A DNA stretch of 64,000 nucleotides from Aeromonas rivipollensis. Its GTDB lineage: Bacteria; Pseudomonadota; Gammaproteobacteria; Enterobacterales; Aeromonadaceae. Below the pieces are notes generated by a model. It saw only the letters and a program-made list of their open reading frames with translations, was not told the origin of the DNA and searched no databases. A program made the position numbers and the translations under genes. Positions 9,391 through 18,158 of this stretch are shown in pieces; the first letter of the stretch is position 1; each line of letters opens with the position of its first letter. Location of the stretch: assembly GCF_037811135.1 (NCBI RefSeq), contig NZ_CP149130.1, positions 2,228,501 to 2,292,500 of the forward strand, written 5' to 3'.

Positions 9391-9641
9391 TGCAGCTTTC
9401 CTTGTGTGGGTGATCCGGGATGAAGTGCGCGAGAGAGCGAGTCTGTCGAGTCTTGGCCATCCATCCTACGCCCATGGCGGGCCAGGGCCAAGCCAGGCGA
9501 GCTGGGGGCTGGCAGAGGGGAGCGCGACAGCCTGCTTGTCAGTGAAATCAATGGCTTTCTGAACGGAAGATAACAGGAAAAACGACTACGCATGCCCGGT
9601 CAAACCGCTATAATGTGCCACCTTGGAACAGTCGCTTTTGA
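9391..9641. other. Intergenic region with divergent starts
   Basis: About 250 bases between the GST gene and the membrane-protein gene, transcribed in opposite directions. A TATAAT hexamer at 9609-9614 could serve the rightward gene, but its -35 region is poor. I see no gene or clear repeat here. Confidence 0.4.
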
Positions 9642-10427
9642 ATGTTGGATAGTCAATTGAGTAATAGAATGCGGATCGGTGGAACCCTCGAACAGTCCCT
9701 CAGCCAGGGATACCGTCTGGACCTGCAAGGGGTGTTGAAAGAGGCCTGGCAACAGACCCGCCGCACCGGTTTCGGTCTGACGCTGGCCATCGCCGGGGTC
9801 ATGGCGATCTGGATCCTGCTGAGCAACACCCTGCTGGCCCCCTATGTCGCCCAGGAAGGGGGTGACATGGACATGGCCCTGATATTGAGCCTGCTCATCA
9901 CCGTCATCATGTCTCCCATGACCTCTTCCCTCGACATGTTGGGGTTGCAGCAGTCGGTGGGGGTGCGGGCCCGGCCGAACCAGGTGTTCGACTTCTTCCG
10001 TCACTTCCTGCGTCTGGGCTCCCTGAGCCTGCTGGGCAGCCTCATCACCAGCCTGTTCGGCCCTCTGTTTGAAATGCTGGGCCTGCCGGTGATGCTGGCC
10101 TTCATTCCCTCAGCCCTGGTGGGCATGGGGCTGGTGTTCACCGTGCCCCTGGTGCTGGAGCGCGGCCTGTCGCCGGCCCAGGCCATCCTGGTCTCCCTCA
10201 AGCTGTTCGCCCGCGGCTGGCCCAGCATAGTGCTGTTGCATGGCGTCATGCTGGCGCTGTTTTTCCTGGCCATCATCCCCATGGGCATAGGCCTTATCTG
10301 GGTGGCCCCCCTCTATTTCAACCTCAAGGGGATCCTCTATCGGGATCTGTGCGGGGTCGCCGTGGAGGTGACCGAAGTGGCGGACAATGCCGCCACCGGG
10401 CAAGGGCCCGATCATTTCAACGCTTGA
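9642..10427 (+). CDS. Inner-membrane protein of unknown function
   Basis: 261 residues. After a ~45-residue hydrophilic N-terminus there are about six hydrophobic helices (for example FGLTLAIAGVMAIWILLS, MALILSLLITVIMS, LHGVMLALFFLAIIPMGIG), ending in a short charged cytoplasmic tail. No catalytic or transport motif is recognisable. The next gene (DUF2987) starts only 16 bases downstream on the same strand, so the two are probably co-transcribed. A second in-frame ATG lies 9 codons in. Conserved hypothetical. Confidence 0.75.
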   Translation: MLDSQLSNRMRIGGTLEQSLSQGYRLDLQGVLKEAWQQTRRTGFGLTLAIAGVMAIWILLSNTLLAPYVAQEGGDMDMALILSLLITVIMSPMTSSLDMLGLQQSVGVRARPNQVFDFFRHFLRLGSLSLLGSLITSLFGPLFEMLGLPVMLAFIPSALVGMGLVFTVPLVLERGLSPAQAILVSLKLFARGWPSIVLLHGVMLALFFLAIIPMGIGLIWVAPLYFNLKGILYRDLCGVAVEVTEVADNAATGQGPDHFNA

Positions 10428-10443
10428 TGCAAAAGGATTGCAT

Positions 10444-11121
10444 ATGAAGCTGGTTCGACATGGCATGGCTGCAAGTCTGCTGATAGTGCCGGTGCTGTGC
10501 GTGGCGGCGCCCTCGCTGGATCTGCAATACAGCACCTTCTACAGCCAGATGAAGACCTTTGCCAAGGGCGAGTTTGGTGATGCCAGGCTGGGGTTTTATC
10601 TGACCGACCCGCAAAGTGGCCAGCGCTGCGGGCTCGCCTCGGCCCGGGTCTCGACCCTGGACAGGGACGTTGCCGCCGAGGTGACCATAGACAGCGAGCT
10701 GCGGCTGCCCTATGACGACGATCTCAATCTCGACAAGGCGACCGTGGTGGTGGAGCTGACCGAACCACATGCCGCCTGCGACATGTCGGTGCAGGTGATG
10801 GCCGATGCGCCCCCTGCATCGGATGGTCCGGGGTTCAGGGTGAGCGAGGTGGTGGCACGCCAGCAGGAGATGCAGTCGCTGCTGGACAAGCTGGCCGGCA
10901 TGGTCGGCAAGCACTTCCTGCCGGACATGGCGGGGGTGCGAGTGACCCTGGTGCAGCCGAGCGGCACCGCCTACCTCATCGACGGTGCCCGTCAGCAGCC
11001 TCTCCCCTGGCAGGATGGTCAGCTGCTGCTTCGCAACGAGCAACTCGCGGACTTCGCGGCGGGCAAGTTGCAGCTTGAGGGAGAGATACTGCGACTGACT
11101 CCCTGGTTGCATAAAGGCTGA
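10444..11121 (+). CDS. Exported DUF2987 family protein
   Basis: 225 residues from ATG 10444, preceded by an AAAGGA site. A signal peptide (GMAASLLIVPVLCVAAP) is cleaved near residue 22. The mature part has the DUF2987 pattern: LDLQYSTFYSQMKTFAKGEF, GFYLTDPQSGQRCGL and LRLPYDDDLNLDKATVVVEL, and a late FLPDMAGVRVTL segment. Two Cys (in QRCGL and AACDM) could form a periplasmic disulfide. Function is unknown for the family. It is the second gene after the membrane protein and ends just before a strong terminator. Confidence 0.8.
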   Translation: MKLVRHGMAASLLIVPVLCVAAPSLDLQYSTFYSQMKTFAKGEFGDARLGFYLTDPQSGQRCGLASARVSTLDRDVAAEVTIDSELRLPYDDDLNLDKATVVVELTEPHAACDMSVQVMADAPPASDGPGFRVSEVVARQQEMQSLLDKLAGMVGKHFLPDMAGVRVTLVQPSGTAYLIDGARQQPLPWQDGQLLLRNEQLADFAAGKLQLEGEILRLTPWLHKG

Positions 11122-11147
11122 AGACGGCGGGTGCCAGACAGATAAAG

Positions 11148-11172
11148 AAAAGGAGCGCATGGCGCTCCTTTT
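11148..11172. terminator. Bidirectional terminator between DUF2987 gene and ttcA
   Basis: Perfect 11 bp stem AAAAGGAGCGC/GCGCTCCTTTT with a 3-base loop and T-runs on both strands, between converging genes. Confidence 0.85.
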
Positions 11173-11193
11173 TCGTGGTGGCTGGCAGGGCGC

Positions 11194-12102
11194 TCAACGC
11201 ACCTCTATCACATCCAGCACATCCATCTCATCGATGTTGAGCAGGGGCGCGGTCGGCAGCTCGGGTGGATCGAATGCCTTGTCGCCGCCATCTATGATGC
11301 CGGAGTCGCGGTTGATGCTCTTGAAGTCAAACAGCTTGTGATCCAGCAGGTGGCTCGGGATCACGTCCTGAATGGCGGTAAACATGGTCTCTATCCGGCC
11401 GGGGAAGCGGCGATCCCAGTCCTGCATCATCTGCTTGATGGCCTTGCGCTGCAGGTTCTCCTGGGAGCCGCACAGGTTGCACGGGATGATGGGGAAGGCC
11501 TTGACCTCGGCGTAGCGCACCAGGTCCTTCTCCTTGCAGTAGGCCAGGGGGCGGATCACCACGTTCTTGCCATCGTCGCTCACCAGCTTGGGGGGCATGG
11601 ACTTGAGCTTGCCGCCGTAGAACATGTTGAGGAACAGGGTCTCGAGGATGTCATCCCTGTGGTGGCCGAGGGCAATCTTGGTGCAGCCCAGCTCCTGGGC
11701 GGTGCGGTAGAGAATGCCGCGGCGCAGACGGGAGCAGAGGGCGCAGGTGGTCTTGCCTTCCGGTACCTTGTCCTTGACGATGGAGTAAGTGTCTTCCTCG
11801 ACGATCTTGAAGTCGACGCCGAGGGCGGCCAGGTATTCCGGCAGCACGTGCTCGGGGAAGCCGGGTTGCTTCTGATCCAGGTTGACGGCCACGAGATCGA
11901 AATGGATGGGGGCGCTGGCCTTCAGGCTCATCAGGATGTCGAGCATGGCGAAGCTGTCTTTGCCGCCAGACAGGCACACCATGATCTTGTCACCCTCTTC
12001 AATCATGTTGAAGTCGGCGATGGCCTGACCCACGTTGCGCCGCAGGCGTTTCTGCAGCTTGTTGAAACTGTATTTCTCTTTGGCGTTAAGCTCTTCTAGC
12101 AT
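11194..12102 (-). CDS. ttcA: tRNA 2-thiocytidine(32) synthetase TtcA
   Basis: 302 residues. It thiolates cytidine 32 in tRNA using ATP and an iron-sulfur cluster. The PP-loop ATP motif is [13 protein letters not shown], and the two cluster-binding pairs are in [12 protein letters not shown] and [26 protein letters not shown] and [12 protein letters not shown] are also typical of the family. The ATG at 12102 matches E. coli TtcA. It lies downstream of fnr and uspE as in E. coli, and has its own likely promoter at 12135-12162. Confidence 0.96.
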   Translation of the reverse strand: MLEELNAKEKYSFNKLQKRLRRNVGQAIADFNMIEEGDKIMVCLSGGKDSFAMLDILMSLKASAPIHFDLVAVNLDQKQPGFPEHVLPEYLAALGVDFKIVEEDTYSIVKDKVPEGKTTCALCSRLRRGILYRTAQELGCTKIALGHHRDDILETLFLNMFYGGKLKSMPPKLVSDDGKNVVIRPLAYCKEKDLVRYAEVKAFPIIPCNLCGSQENLQRKAIKQMMQDWDRRFPGRIETMFTAIQDVIPSHLLDHKLFDFKSINRDSGIIDGGDKAFDPPELPTAPLLNIDEMDVLDVIEVR

Positions 12103-12134
12103 GGCCTCAAACCCGGGACAAAAATAAGCGGCTT

Positions 12135-12162
12135 ATTATAGCCATGTCCCGGGGGAGGGCAA
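12135..12162 (-). promoter_or_regulatory. Promoter of ttcA
   Basis: On the minus strand, TTGCCC (-35), 16 bases, then TATAAT (-10). It overlaps a 9 bp inverted repeat CCCGGGACA/TGTCCCGGG (12112-12120 with 12145-12153) that could fold in the uspE readthrough transcript. Confidence 0.55.
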
Positions 12163-12169
12163 GAAACGC

Positions 12170-13117
12170 TTATGCAGGATGACGCCTGTCATCTACTGGG
12201 CAGCTGTAATCATCGGGTTTGAGGATCAGGATGTCGCAGTTGAGCCGATCGACCACATGCTCCGCGGTGTTGCCGAGCAGGGCGGCGGAGAGACCGGTAC
12301 GACCGACGCACCCCATGATCATCAGGGTAGACTTGAGTTCGTCCGCCATGTCCGGCAGCACCTCCTCCGGCAACCCTTCCGCCACCTTGGTCCACATGTG
12401 ATTGATGCCGAATTGATCGGCATGCTCTCGCAGCAGATCTTCGTGATGCTTGCGAATGGCGTCGTTGTAGGCGTTGGGATCGAACTCCGGCAGCTCGATG
12501 GCCACATTCACCGGCGTGCCGGGGTAGGTGTTGACCAGATAGAGGTTGGAGCCGAGCAGATCGGCGATGGCGACGCCCTCGCGGGTGATGCGCTCATTGA
12601 GCACTTTTTGCTCCAGATCATCGCTTGAGCAGTTGATGGCGGCAATGATGTTGCCGCCCCGCTGCCAGTGACCCTCCTTGACCAGCAGGACGGGGCAGGG
12701 GCACTTGCGCAGCAGGTGCCAGTCGGTGGGGGTGAAGATGAAGGTTTGCAGGAAGGAGTGCTTGTGGGTCGCCTTGACCACCAGATCGTGGCGATGCTCC
12801 AGCACTTCCTGGATGACGCACTCAAAGGGTCTATTGTGCCACAGCACCTTGATCTCGCACTCCAGCCCCCTGGCGCGATAGGGTTGCAGTATCTCGTCCA
12901 GCCACTCCCGGCGCTGGGCAATGACGCCGTGGCGCATCTCTTCCCGCTCATCCACCGACAGCATGGCGGTCATCTCGTACGAGAAGTCGTAAATCGTCAG
13001 GAGCAGGGTCAGCTGGGCGCCCTCGTCCAGCTCGGCGACCTTGACCGCGCGTTCGAGCGCGATCTGGCGCTCCTCTTCCGGGTTGATCACCACCAGAATG
13101 TTTCGGTACTTGACCAT
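12170..13117 (-). CDS. uspE: Universal stress protein E (tandem Usp domains)
   Basis: 315 residues forming two fused Usp domains. Domain 1 runs MVKYRNILVVINPEEERQIALERA to PCPVLLVKEG, and domain 2 runs GGNIIAAINCSSDD to CDILILKP. The second domain has GCVGRTGLSAALLGNTAEHVV, like the G-x2-G-x9-G-S/T ATP loop but with N for S/T. It is a cytoplasmic stress-adaptation protein. It lies directly downstream of fnr, the conserved enterobacterial order. No T-rich terminator was seen before it, so co-transcription with fnr is possible. Confidence 0.93.
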   Translation of the reverse strand: MVKYRNILVVINPEEERQIALERAVKVAELDEGAQLTLLLTIYDFSYEMTAMLSVDEREEMRHGVIAQRREWLDEILQPYRARGLECEIKVLWHNRPFECVIQEVLEHRHDLVVKATHKHSFLQTFIFTPTDWHLLRKCPCPVLLVKEGHWQRGGNIIAAINCSSDDLEQKVLNERITREGVAIADLLGSNLYLVNTYPGTPVNVAIELPEFDPNAYNDAIRKHHEDLLREHADQFGINHMWTKVAEGLPEEVLPDMADELKSTLMIMGCVGRTGLSAALLGNTAEHVVDRLNCDILILKPDDYSCPVDDRRHPA

Positions 13118-13252
13118 GTTCTCCTCCTTGGCAAAAACGCCAATTATGGCAACTCTTTAGCCATTACAGCTTAGCCCAAGGGGGGAGACGGGAAGGTGTG
13201 CCGGATCAAATTTCAGGGTGAACCGATCCGGCAACAGAGGGGAAAGGGGTGA

Positions 13253-14008
13253 TCAGCCGCAGGCAGGGCGAGTGGCGCCGGCCATGACGCCGAGGGCCAC
13301 GTGATCCAGCACTGTAATGTATTTGCCCTTGACGCTGATGAGGCCAGACTTCTGGAAACGACCGAGCAGACGGCTGATGGTCTCGACGGTGAGGCCAAGG
13401 TAGTTGCCGATGTCACCCCGGGTCATGGAGAGACGGAACTCCTTGGCGGAGAAGCCGCGCTCGGAGAAACGCACCGAGAGGTTGTGCAGGAAGGCGGCGA
13501 GGCGCTCTTCCGCATTCTTCTTGGAGAGCAGGAGTATCATCTCCTGATCGCCCATGATCTCGTTGCTCATCAGGCGCATGATCTGCTGGCGGAGCTTGGG
13601 CATCTTGCCGGAGAGATCGTCGAGCACATCGAACGGGATCTCGCACACCATGGCAGTTTCCAGCGCCTGGGCGAAGGAGGGGTGTGCCTGCTTGTGGATG
13701 GCATCGAAACCGACCAGATCCCCCGCAAGGTGGAAGGCGGTGATCTGCTCGTCACCCTGTTCGGTGATGGTGTACGACTTGATGGTCCCGGAACGGATGG
13801 CGTAGAGCGACTTCAGTTCATCTCCGGCCTTGAACAATTCCTCACCCTTCTGGATCGGCTTTTTACGCTCGATGATGCTGTCCAGCTGATCGAGCTCACT
13901 GTCGTTCAGGGTGAAGGGAATGCAGAGCTGACTGATGCTGCAATCCTGGCAATGAATTGCACAGCCACCGCTCTGAATACGTCTGCCAGGTTTCTTGTCC
14001 GGGATCAT
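13253..14008 (-). CDS. fnr: Fumarate/nitrate reduction transcription regulator FNR
   Basis: 251 residues, aligning along the length with E. coli FNR. Cys 20, 23 and 29 in [14 protein letters not shown], plus the Cys in AMVCEIPF (position 122), are the four ligands of the oxygen-sensing [4Fe-4S] cluster. The cAMP-receptor-like beta roll follows, and the C-terminal helix-turn-helix is [23 protein letters not shown], whose E-x2-S-R residues read TTGAT half sites. A perfect FNR box lies 17-30 bases before the start, implying autoregulation. It sits between the cbb3 oxidase maturation genes and uspE. Confidence 0.98.
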   Translation of the reverse strand: MIPDKKPGRRIQSGGCAIHCQDCSISQLCIPFTLNDSELDQLDSIIERKKPIQKGEELFKAGDELKSLYAIRSGTIKSYTITEQGDEQITAFHLAGDLVGFDAIHKQAHPSFAQALETAMVCEIPFDVLDDLSGKMPKLRQQIMRLMSNEIMGDQEMILLLSKKNAEERLAAFLHNLSVRFSERGFSAKEFRLSMTRGDIGNYLGLTVETISRLLGRFQKSGLISVKGKYITVLDHVALGVMAGATRPACG

Positions 14009-14024
14009 AGGCTCATATGAATAA

Positions 14025-14038
14025 TTGATTTATATCAA
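14025..14038. promoter_or_regulatory. FNR box upstream of fnr
   Basis: TTGATTTATATCAA is a perfect match to TTGAT-N4-ATCAA. It is close to the start codon, which suggests negative autoregulation as known in E. coli (role inferred). Confidence 0.8.
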
Positions 14039-14076
14039 ACAAGTTTACCACCAACTCATCCGTTTTGGATAGGGTT

Positions 14077-14763
14077 TCAAAAGGATGCCAGCCCGATCCA
14101 GAGGGTATGCAAGCCATAGGCAATGAGCAGCAAGGCCCCGCCGAGGCGCAGGCTGCGCAGGGTCAACCAGTAGCGCAATCTGTCTGCCAGCCCCCCCAGG
14201 GCGAACAGTGTCGGCAGGGTCCCAAGACCAAAGCTCAGCATGATGAGCGCGCCGCCACCGGCGGAGCCTGCCGCCGCGCTCCAGGTCAGCATGGAGTAGA
14301 CCAGACCGCAGGGCAGCCAGCCCCACACCATGCCAAAGGGAAGCGCCTGCCAGGCCGAGGTGAAGGGGATGAACTTGCCAGCCAGCGGCTTAATGATGGG
14401 CCAGAATTTTGCGCCGAGCCGCTCCAACAGCAGTATCCCCTGCCACCAGCCCGCCAGATAGAGGCCGAGGGCTATCATCAGCAGGGCCGCAATGAGGCGC
14501 AAGCCAGCGATGGCGTGCTTGCCGGCCCCGAGCTCGCTGGTGGTGGCCAGCAGTCCACCCACCAGGGCGCCGGCCAGCACATAGCTCAGGATCCGCCCCA
14601 GGTTGTAGTTGAGCAGGTAGCCAAGGCGTCCCCAGAAGTGCTGCTTCCCGGCGGGGATGGCCATGGAGAGGGCGGCGGAGACGCCGCCGCACATGGCGAT
14701 GCAGTGGCCTGAGCCTGCCAGTCCCACCAGCAGGGCGCCCATCAGATCAAGGCTGCTTGTCAT
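14077..14763 (-). CDS. TauE/SafE-like membrane protein of the cbb3 maturation cluster
   Basis: 228 residues with about six helices. The N-terminal segment GLAGSGHCIAMCGGVSAALS is typical of the cytochrome-biogenesis/TauE-SafE subgroup found beside cbb3 oxidase genes. PFGMVWGWLPCGLVYSML adds a second Cys-containing helix. In this context it probably helps copper or sulfur handling for oxidase assembly (inference). ATG 14763 overlaps the end of ccoS by 17 bases, so the two genes are coupled; an upstream in-frame start at 14808 was rejected. Confidence 0.85.
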   Translation of the reverse strand: MTSSLDLMGALLVGLAGSGHCIAMCGGVSAALSMAIPAGKQHFWGRLGYLLNYNLGRILSYVLAGALVGGLLATTSELGAGKHAIAGLRLIAALLMIALGLYLAGWWQGILLLERLGAKFWPIIKPLAGKFIPFTSAWQALPFGMVWGWLPCGLVYSMLTWSAAAGSAGGGALIMLSFGLGTLPTLFALGGLADRLRYWLTLRSLRLGGALLLIAYGLHTLWIGLASF

Positions 14764-14935
14764 CACTCGGCTGATCCTTGCCCTTGGTGGTGGCTTGCTC
14801 CTCGTCAAACAGTATGTTGGAGCCCTGGCGGTCGAGATCCTCGAACTGCTCCGAGCGAATGGCCCAGAAGAAGACGGCCCCCGCTATGATGACGAACAGG
14901 ATGGCGATGGGGATCAGGACAAAAATGATGTTCAT
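14747..14935 (-). CDS. ccoS: cbb3-type cytochrome oxidase maturation protein CcoS
   Basis: 62 residues. One N-terminal transmembrane helix (IIFVLIPIAILFVIIAGAVFFW) is followed by the family signature AIRSEQFEDLDRQGSNILFDEE, then a polar tail. CcoS (FixS) is needed for haem and copper insertion into the cbb3 oxidase. The start at 14935 is chosen because the family begins directly with the helix; an upstream in-frame start at 15031 lies in the terminator hairpin. Confidence 0.93.
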   Translation of the reverse strand: MNIIFVLIPIAILFVIIAGAVFFWAIRSEQFEDLDRQGSNILFDEEQATTKGKDQPSDDKQP

Positions 14936-15016
14936 GGGGGCTACCTTGCATTCATCCGTGGCAATCGACCCCCATGGTAACCCTGTTCGGGCAGGGGGCC
15001 AGCCGCTATCAGCGAG

Positions 15017-15049
15017 AAATGTGGCCTGCATCGGAGGCAGGCCACATTT
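15017..15049 (-). terminator. Hairpin between ccoI and ccoS
   Basis: Perfect 13 bp stem AAATGTGGCCTGC/GCAGGCCACATTT with a 7-base loop, about 20 bases past the ccoI stop. The minus-strand T-run is short, so it may only partly stop transcription into ccoS-tauE. Confidence 0.65.
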
Positions 15050-15070
15050 TCAGCTTTTTCCCGCACTTGC

Positions 15071-17461
15071 TCATCGATTGAGGCGCATGGAGTTGGTTAC
15101 TACTATGAGGGAGCTCAGGGACATGCCCGCCGCCGCCAGATAGGGGGGCAGCCAGCCGCTCGCCGCCAGCGGCAACACTAGCAGGTTGTAACCGATGGAC
15201 CAGGCGAAGTTCTCCTGGATGATCCTGCGGGTGCGCAGCGCCAGGGCACGGGCAGTCAGCAGGCGGGAGAGATCGTCGGCCAGCAGAATGGCGTCGGCGC
15301 TGTTCTTCGCCAGATCCGTGCCGCCCGCCATGGCGAAGGAGGCATGGGCACCGGCCAGCACGGGGGCGTCGTTGATGCCATCCCCCACCATGATGCTGAT
15401 GTCTCCCGCCGCTTCCCGGGCCTTGAGGTAGGCCAGCTTGCCATCGGGGGTGACCCCTTTCACCAGCTCATCGACCCCGAGTTCACGGGCCACGGCGTCG
15501 GCCTGAGGGGAGCTGTCGCCGGTGAGGATGGTGGTCTGCAGCCCGGCCGCCTTGAAGGCCTGGATCAGGGCACCGGCATCCGCCCGCACCGTATCGGCCA
15601 GGGTGAAGCGGGCGAGCGGTCCTGTCTCGTCTGCCAGATAGATGGCCAGCCCCTGGGTCGCCTCTTGCTCGTCAGCCAGCGCTAGCCAGCGGGCGCTGCC
15701 GATGCGGTAATGCTTGCCTGCGATCCTGCCCTGGATGCCGTGGCCTATGACGGGGGTTACCTCGCTGGCCGCCGGCAGCATGGCATCCTCTGCCCCCTGG
15801 CTGCGAAACGCGCGGGCAATGGGGTGCTCGGAGTAGGCTTCCAGCGCGCGGGCTATGGCCAGGCAGTCCGTTTCAGCGAGTCCGGCCAGGGGCTGAATGG
15901 CCACCAGGCTGATGTTGCCCGTGGTCAGGGTGCCGGTCTTGTCCATCACCACCCGGTTGGCCTTGGTCAAGATGTCCAGCACATGGCCACGGCGCAGCAG
16001 TATGCCGCTGCGGGTCAGGTGGGCGGTGGCCGAGGTGAGCGCCGTCGGGGTCGCCAGCGACAGGGCGCAGGGGCAGGTGGCTACCAGCACCGACAGGGTG
16101 ACCCAGAAGGCCCGCTCCGGCGCATGGAAGTGCCAGAAGGTCCAGACGGCGGCGGCGATGAACAGCAGCACCAGGATGAAATGGCGTGAAAGCACATCCG
16201 CCAGCTGAGCGATGGCGGGTTTGTCATCCAGCGCGTGATCCTGCAGCCGCATGATCTGGGCGAGGCGCGACTCTTCGATGGGGTGGCTGACCCGGATCTC
16301 GAGAGGCGCATCCGTGTTGATGGTGCCAGCGAAGACGGGATCCCCCGCCTGCTTGAGCAGGGGCAGCTGCTCGCCGGTCAGCATGGCTTCGTTGAGGCTG
16401 GCCTGCCCCAAAGTGATGATGCCGTCGGCGGGCAGGGTAGCACCGGCCAGCACCCGGACCCTGTCCCCCACCCGCAGCGTCTTGGCGGCCACCTCGTGCT
16501 CGCCATCTGCATCGATGCGGGTGGCCATGATGGGCACCAGGCGCGCCAGGTTGGAGCTGGACTCGGATGCCTTGCGCCTCGCCCTGAGCTCTAGCAGGCG
16601 GCCCAGCAGCAGGAAGAAGACGAACATGGTGATGGAGTCGTAATAGACCTCACCCGTGTTGAAGACGGTGGCCCAGATGGAGGCGACGAAGGCGCCGATG
16701 AGGGCCAGCGACACAGAGACATCCATGGAGAGGTGACCCTGTTTCAGGCTGCGCCAGGCCCCTGCGTAAAACGGCTGGGCCGAGTAGATCATGATGGGGG
16801 TGGAGAGCAGCAGGCTTATCCACTTGAAGTAGATCATGAATTCCTCCTCGACGCTGATGAAGAGATCCATGTAGAGCGCCACGGCGCACATCATCACCTG
16901 CATGGAGCCGAGGCCGGCCAGCGCCATGCGGAACATGTAGCTGCGCACCTCGCGGGCGTAGAGGGCCTCCTGGCTGTGGGTCTGGAAGGGGTAGGCGCGG
17001 TAGCCTATCTTGGCGAACCCCTTGAGGATGTCGCTTAACGAGAGCTTGTCCGGGTCCCACTTGATGCGGGCGCGGTGGGTGGTGGTATTGACGTTGACAT
17101 AGTGCAGCCCCGGCAACCCCATCAGGTGGCGCTCGATGAGCCAGGCGCAGGCGGCGCAGGTCAATCCCTCCACGCTGAGCCGGATCTCCCGCAGGGTGCC
17201 CGTCTCGGTGATGAACTCCTGCTGCACCTCGGCCAGATCGTAGTGGGTGAGGGCGGCGAGCTCGCTCGGAACCAGCTCCCCCTTGATACCTGGGGCGGTG
17301 CGGTGTTCGTAGTAACTGGCAAGGCCGCATTCGAGAATGGTCTGTGCCACTGCCTGACAGCCAGGGCAGCACATGGGTTGCACTATCCCCTTGATCTCCA
17401 GGGTAAAGTTACTGCCAGTGGGAACCGGTTCACCACAGTGAAAACAGCCGGTCATGATCAT
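15071..17461 (-). CDS. ccoI: Copper-transporting P1B-type ATPase for cbb3 oxidase assembly
   Basis: 796 residues. An N-terminal metal-rich region (CFHCG, CCPGC) is followed by a heavy-metal-associated domain with CAAC at residues 102-105. Then come eight expected helices with the ion-site CPC, the actuator motif MLTGEQ, the phosphorylation site DKTGTLT and the hinge GDGINDAPVLAG. It exports copper toward the periplasm for insertion into CcoN (FixI/CcoI role). The N-terminal CxxC-rich extension separates it from bulk-detoxification CopA pumps. It follows ccoH by 83 bases. Confidence 0.95.
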   Translation of the reverse strand: MIMTGCFHCGEPVPTGSNFTLEIKGIVQPMCCPGCQAVAQTILECGLASYYEHRTAPGIKGELVPSELAALTHYDLAEVQQEFITETGTLREIRLSVEGLTCAACAWLIERHLMGLPGLHYVNVNTTTHRARIKWDPDKLSLSDILKGFAKIGYRAYPFQTHSQEALYAREVRSYMFRMALAGLGSMQVMMCAVALYMDLFISVEEEFMIYFKWISLLLSTPIMIYSAQPFYAGAWRSLKQGHLSMDVSVSLALIGAFVASIWATVFNTGEVYYDSITMFVFFLLLGRLLELRARRKASESSSNLARLVPIMATRIDADGEHEVAAKTLRVGDRVRVLAGATLPADGIITLGQASLNEAMLTGEQLPLLKQAGDPVFAGTINTDAPLEIRVSHPIEESRLAQIMRLQDHALDDKPAIAQLADVLSRHFILVLLFIAAAVWTFWHFHAPERAFWVTLSVLVATCPCALSLATPTALTSATAHLTRSGILLRRGHVLDILTKANRVVMDKTGTLTTGNISLVAIQPLAGLAETDCLAIARALEAYSEHPIARAFRSQGAEDAMLPAASEVTPVIGHGIQGRIAGKHYRIGSARWLALADEQEATQGLAIYLADETGPLARFTLADTVRADAGALIQAFKAAGLQTTILTGDSSPQADAVARELGVDELVKGVTPDGKLAYLKAREAAGDISIMVGDGINDAPVLAGAHASFAMAGGTDLAKNSADAILLADDLSRLLTARALALRTRRIIQENFAWSIGYNLLVLPLAASGWLPPYLAAAGMSLSSLIVVTNSMRLNR

Positions 17462-17544
17462 TATCCCTCTTTGGAGCTGCCCTTGTGGGCGAGATAAGGG
17501 AGGACGCCGTCATGCCTGGATGAACGTTACCGCTCATCAAGGGC

Positions 17545-18033
17545 TCAGCGTCCCTTGGGATCGAGTTCCAAGGGGGCCTTGGTCGGCAGTTGCGCCGTCT
17601 CTTGCAGGCGCCACTCGTGATTGAAGGCATCGACCCGGATGTGCCACTTGCCGGTGAGGGGCTGGTCCAGCATCAGACGATAGACCCCCTTGCCATCGGC
17701 AGTGAGCAGATGATCGCTGTCCCGACCTGCCAGGGTCGGGTGGAACAGGGAGAGGTGCAGTGCCTGACCGGCGGGGATCTCCCCCGACAGGGGCTTCAAG
17801 GTCAGCTCCTTGTCGCTGACCGAGAGCTCGACGCGGATACCGAGGGCCTCGGCGCGATCGAACTTGCTGAGATCCTGATTAATCTCCTTGCCCTGTTTGT
17901 AATAGTCTTCCGCCACCAGGTTGACCCCATCCTGGCTGGCGATGATGGCGGTGGCAATACTGCCGATCACGGCGGCGCAGGGGAGGGCGATGATGAACCA
18001 GGGCCAGAACTGGCGATACCAGGGTTGAGTCAT
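17545..18033 (-). CDS. ccoH: cbb3 oxidase assembly protein FixH/CcoH
   Basis: 162 residues. One N-terminal helix (WPWFIIALPCAAVIGSIATAIIA) anchors a periplasmic domain of the FixH family, with VNLVAEDYYKQGKEINQDL directly after the helix as in other members. CcoH is thought to stabilise assembly intermediates of the oxidase. ATG 18033 precedes MTQPWYRQFWPWF; the longer in-frame extension to 18132 runs through a terminator and was rejected. No ccoG gene lies between it and the structural operon. Confidence 0.9.
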   Translation of the reverse strand: MTQPWYRQFWPWFIIALPCAAVIGSIATAIIASQDGVNLVAEDYYKQGKEINQDLSKFDRAEALGIRVELSVSDKELTLKPLSGEIPAGQALHLSLFHPTLAGRDSDHLLTADGKGVYRLMLDQPLTGKWHIRVDAFNHEWRLQETAQLPTKAPLELDPKGR

Positions 18034-18090
18034 GGTGCTACCGAAACATATGGTTAACGAAATGGAGGGATTCTTGCCAACACAAGATAA

Positions 18091-18120
18091 CAAAAAGCCT
18101 CGAAGAGTCGAGGCTTTTTG
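18091..18120. terminator. Terminator after ccoNOQP
   Basis: Perfect 13 bp stem CAAAAAGCCTCGA/TCGAGGCTTTTTG with a 4-base loop and T-runs on both strands. It separates the structural ccoNOQP operon from the maturation genes. Confidence 0.88.
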
Positions 18121-18158
18121 CTGCGTAATCACGTGCTTATCACATGTTACTGCTTATT

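Noticed and set aside
13199..13233. 9 bp inverted repeat after fnr
   Set aside because: 17-base loop and no T-run, so not called as a terminator.
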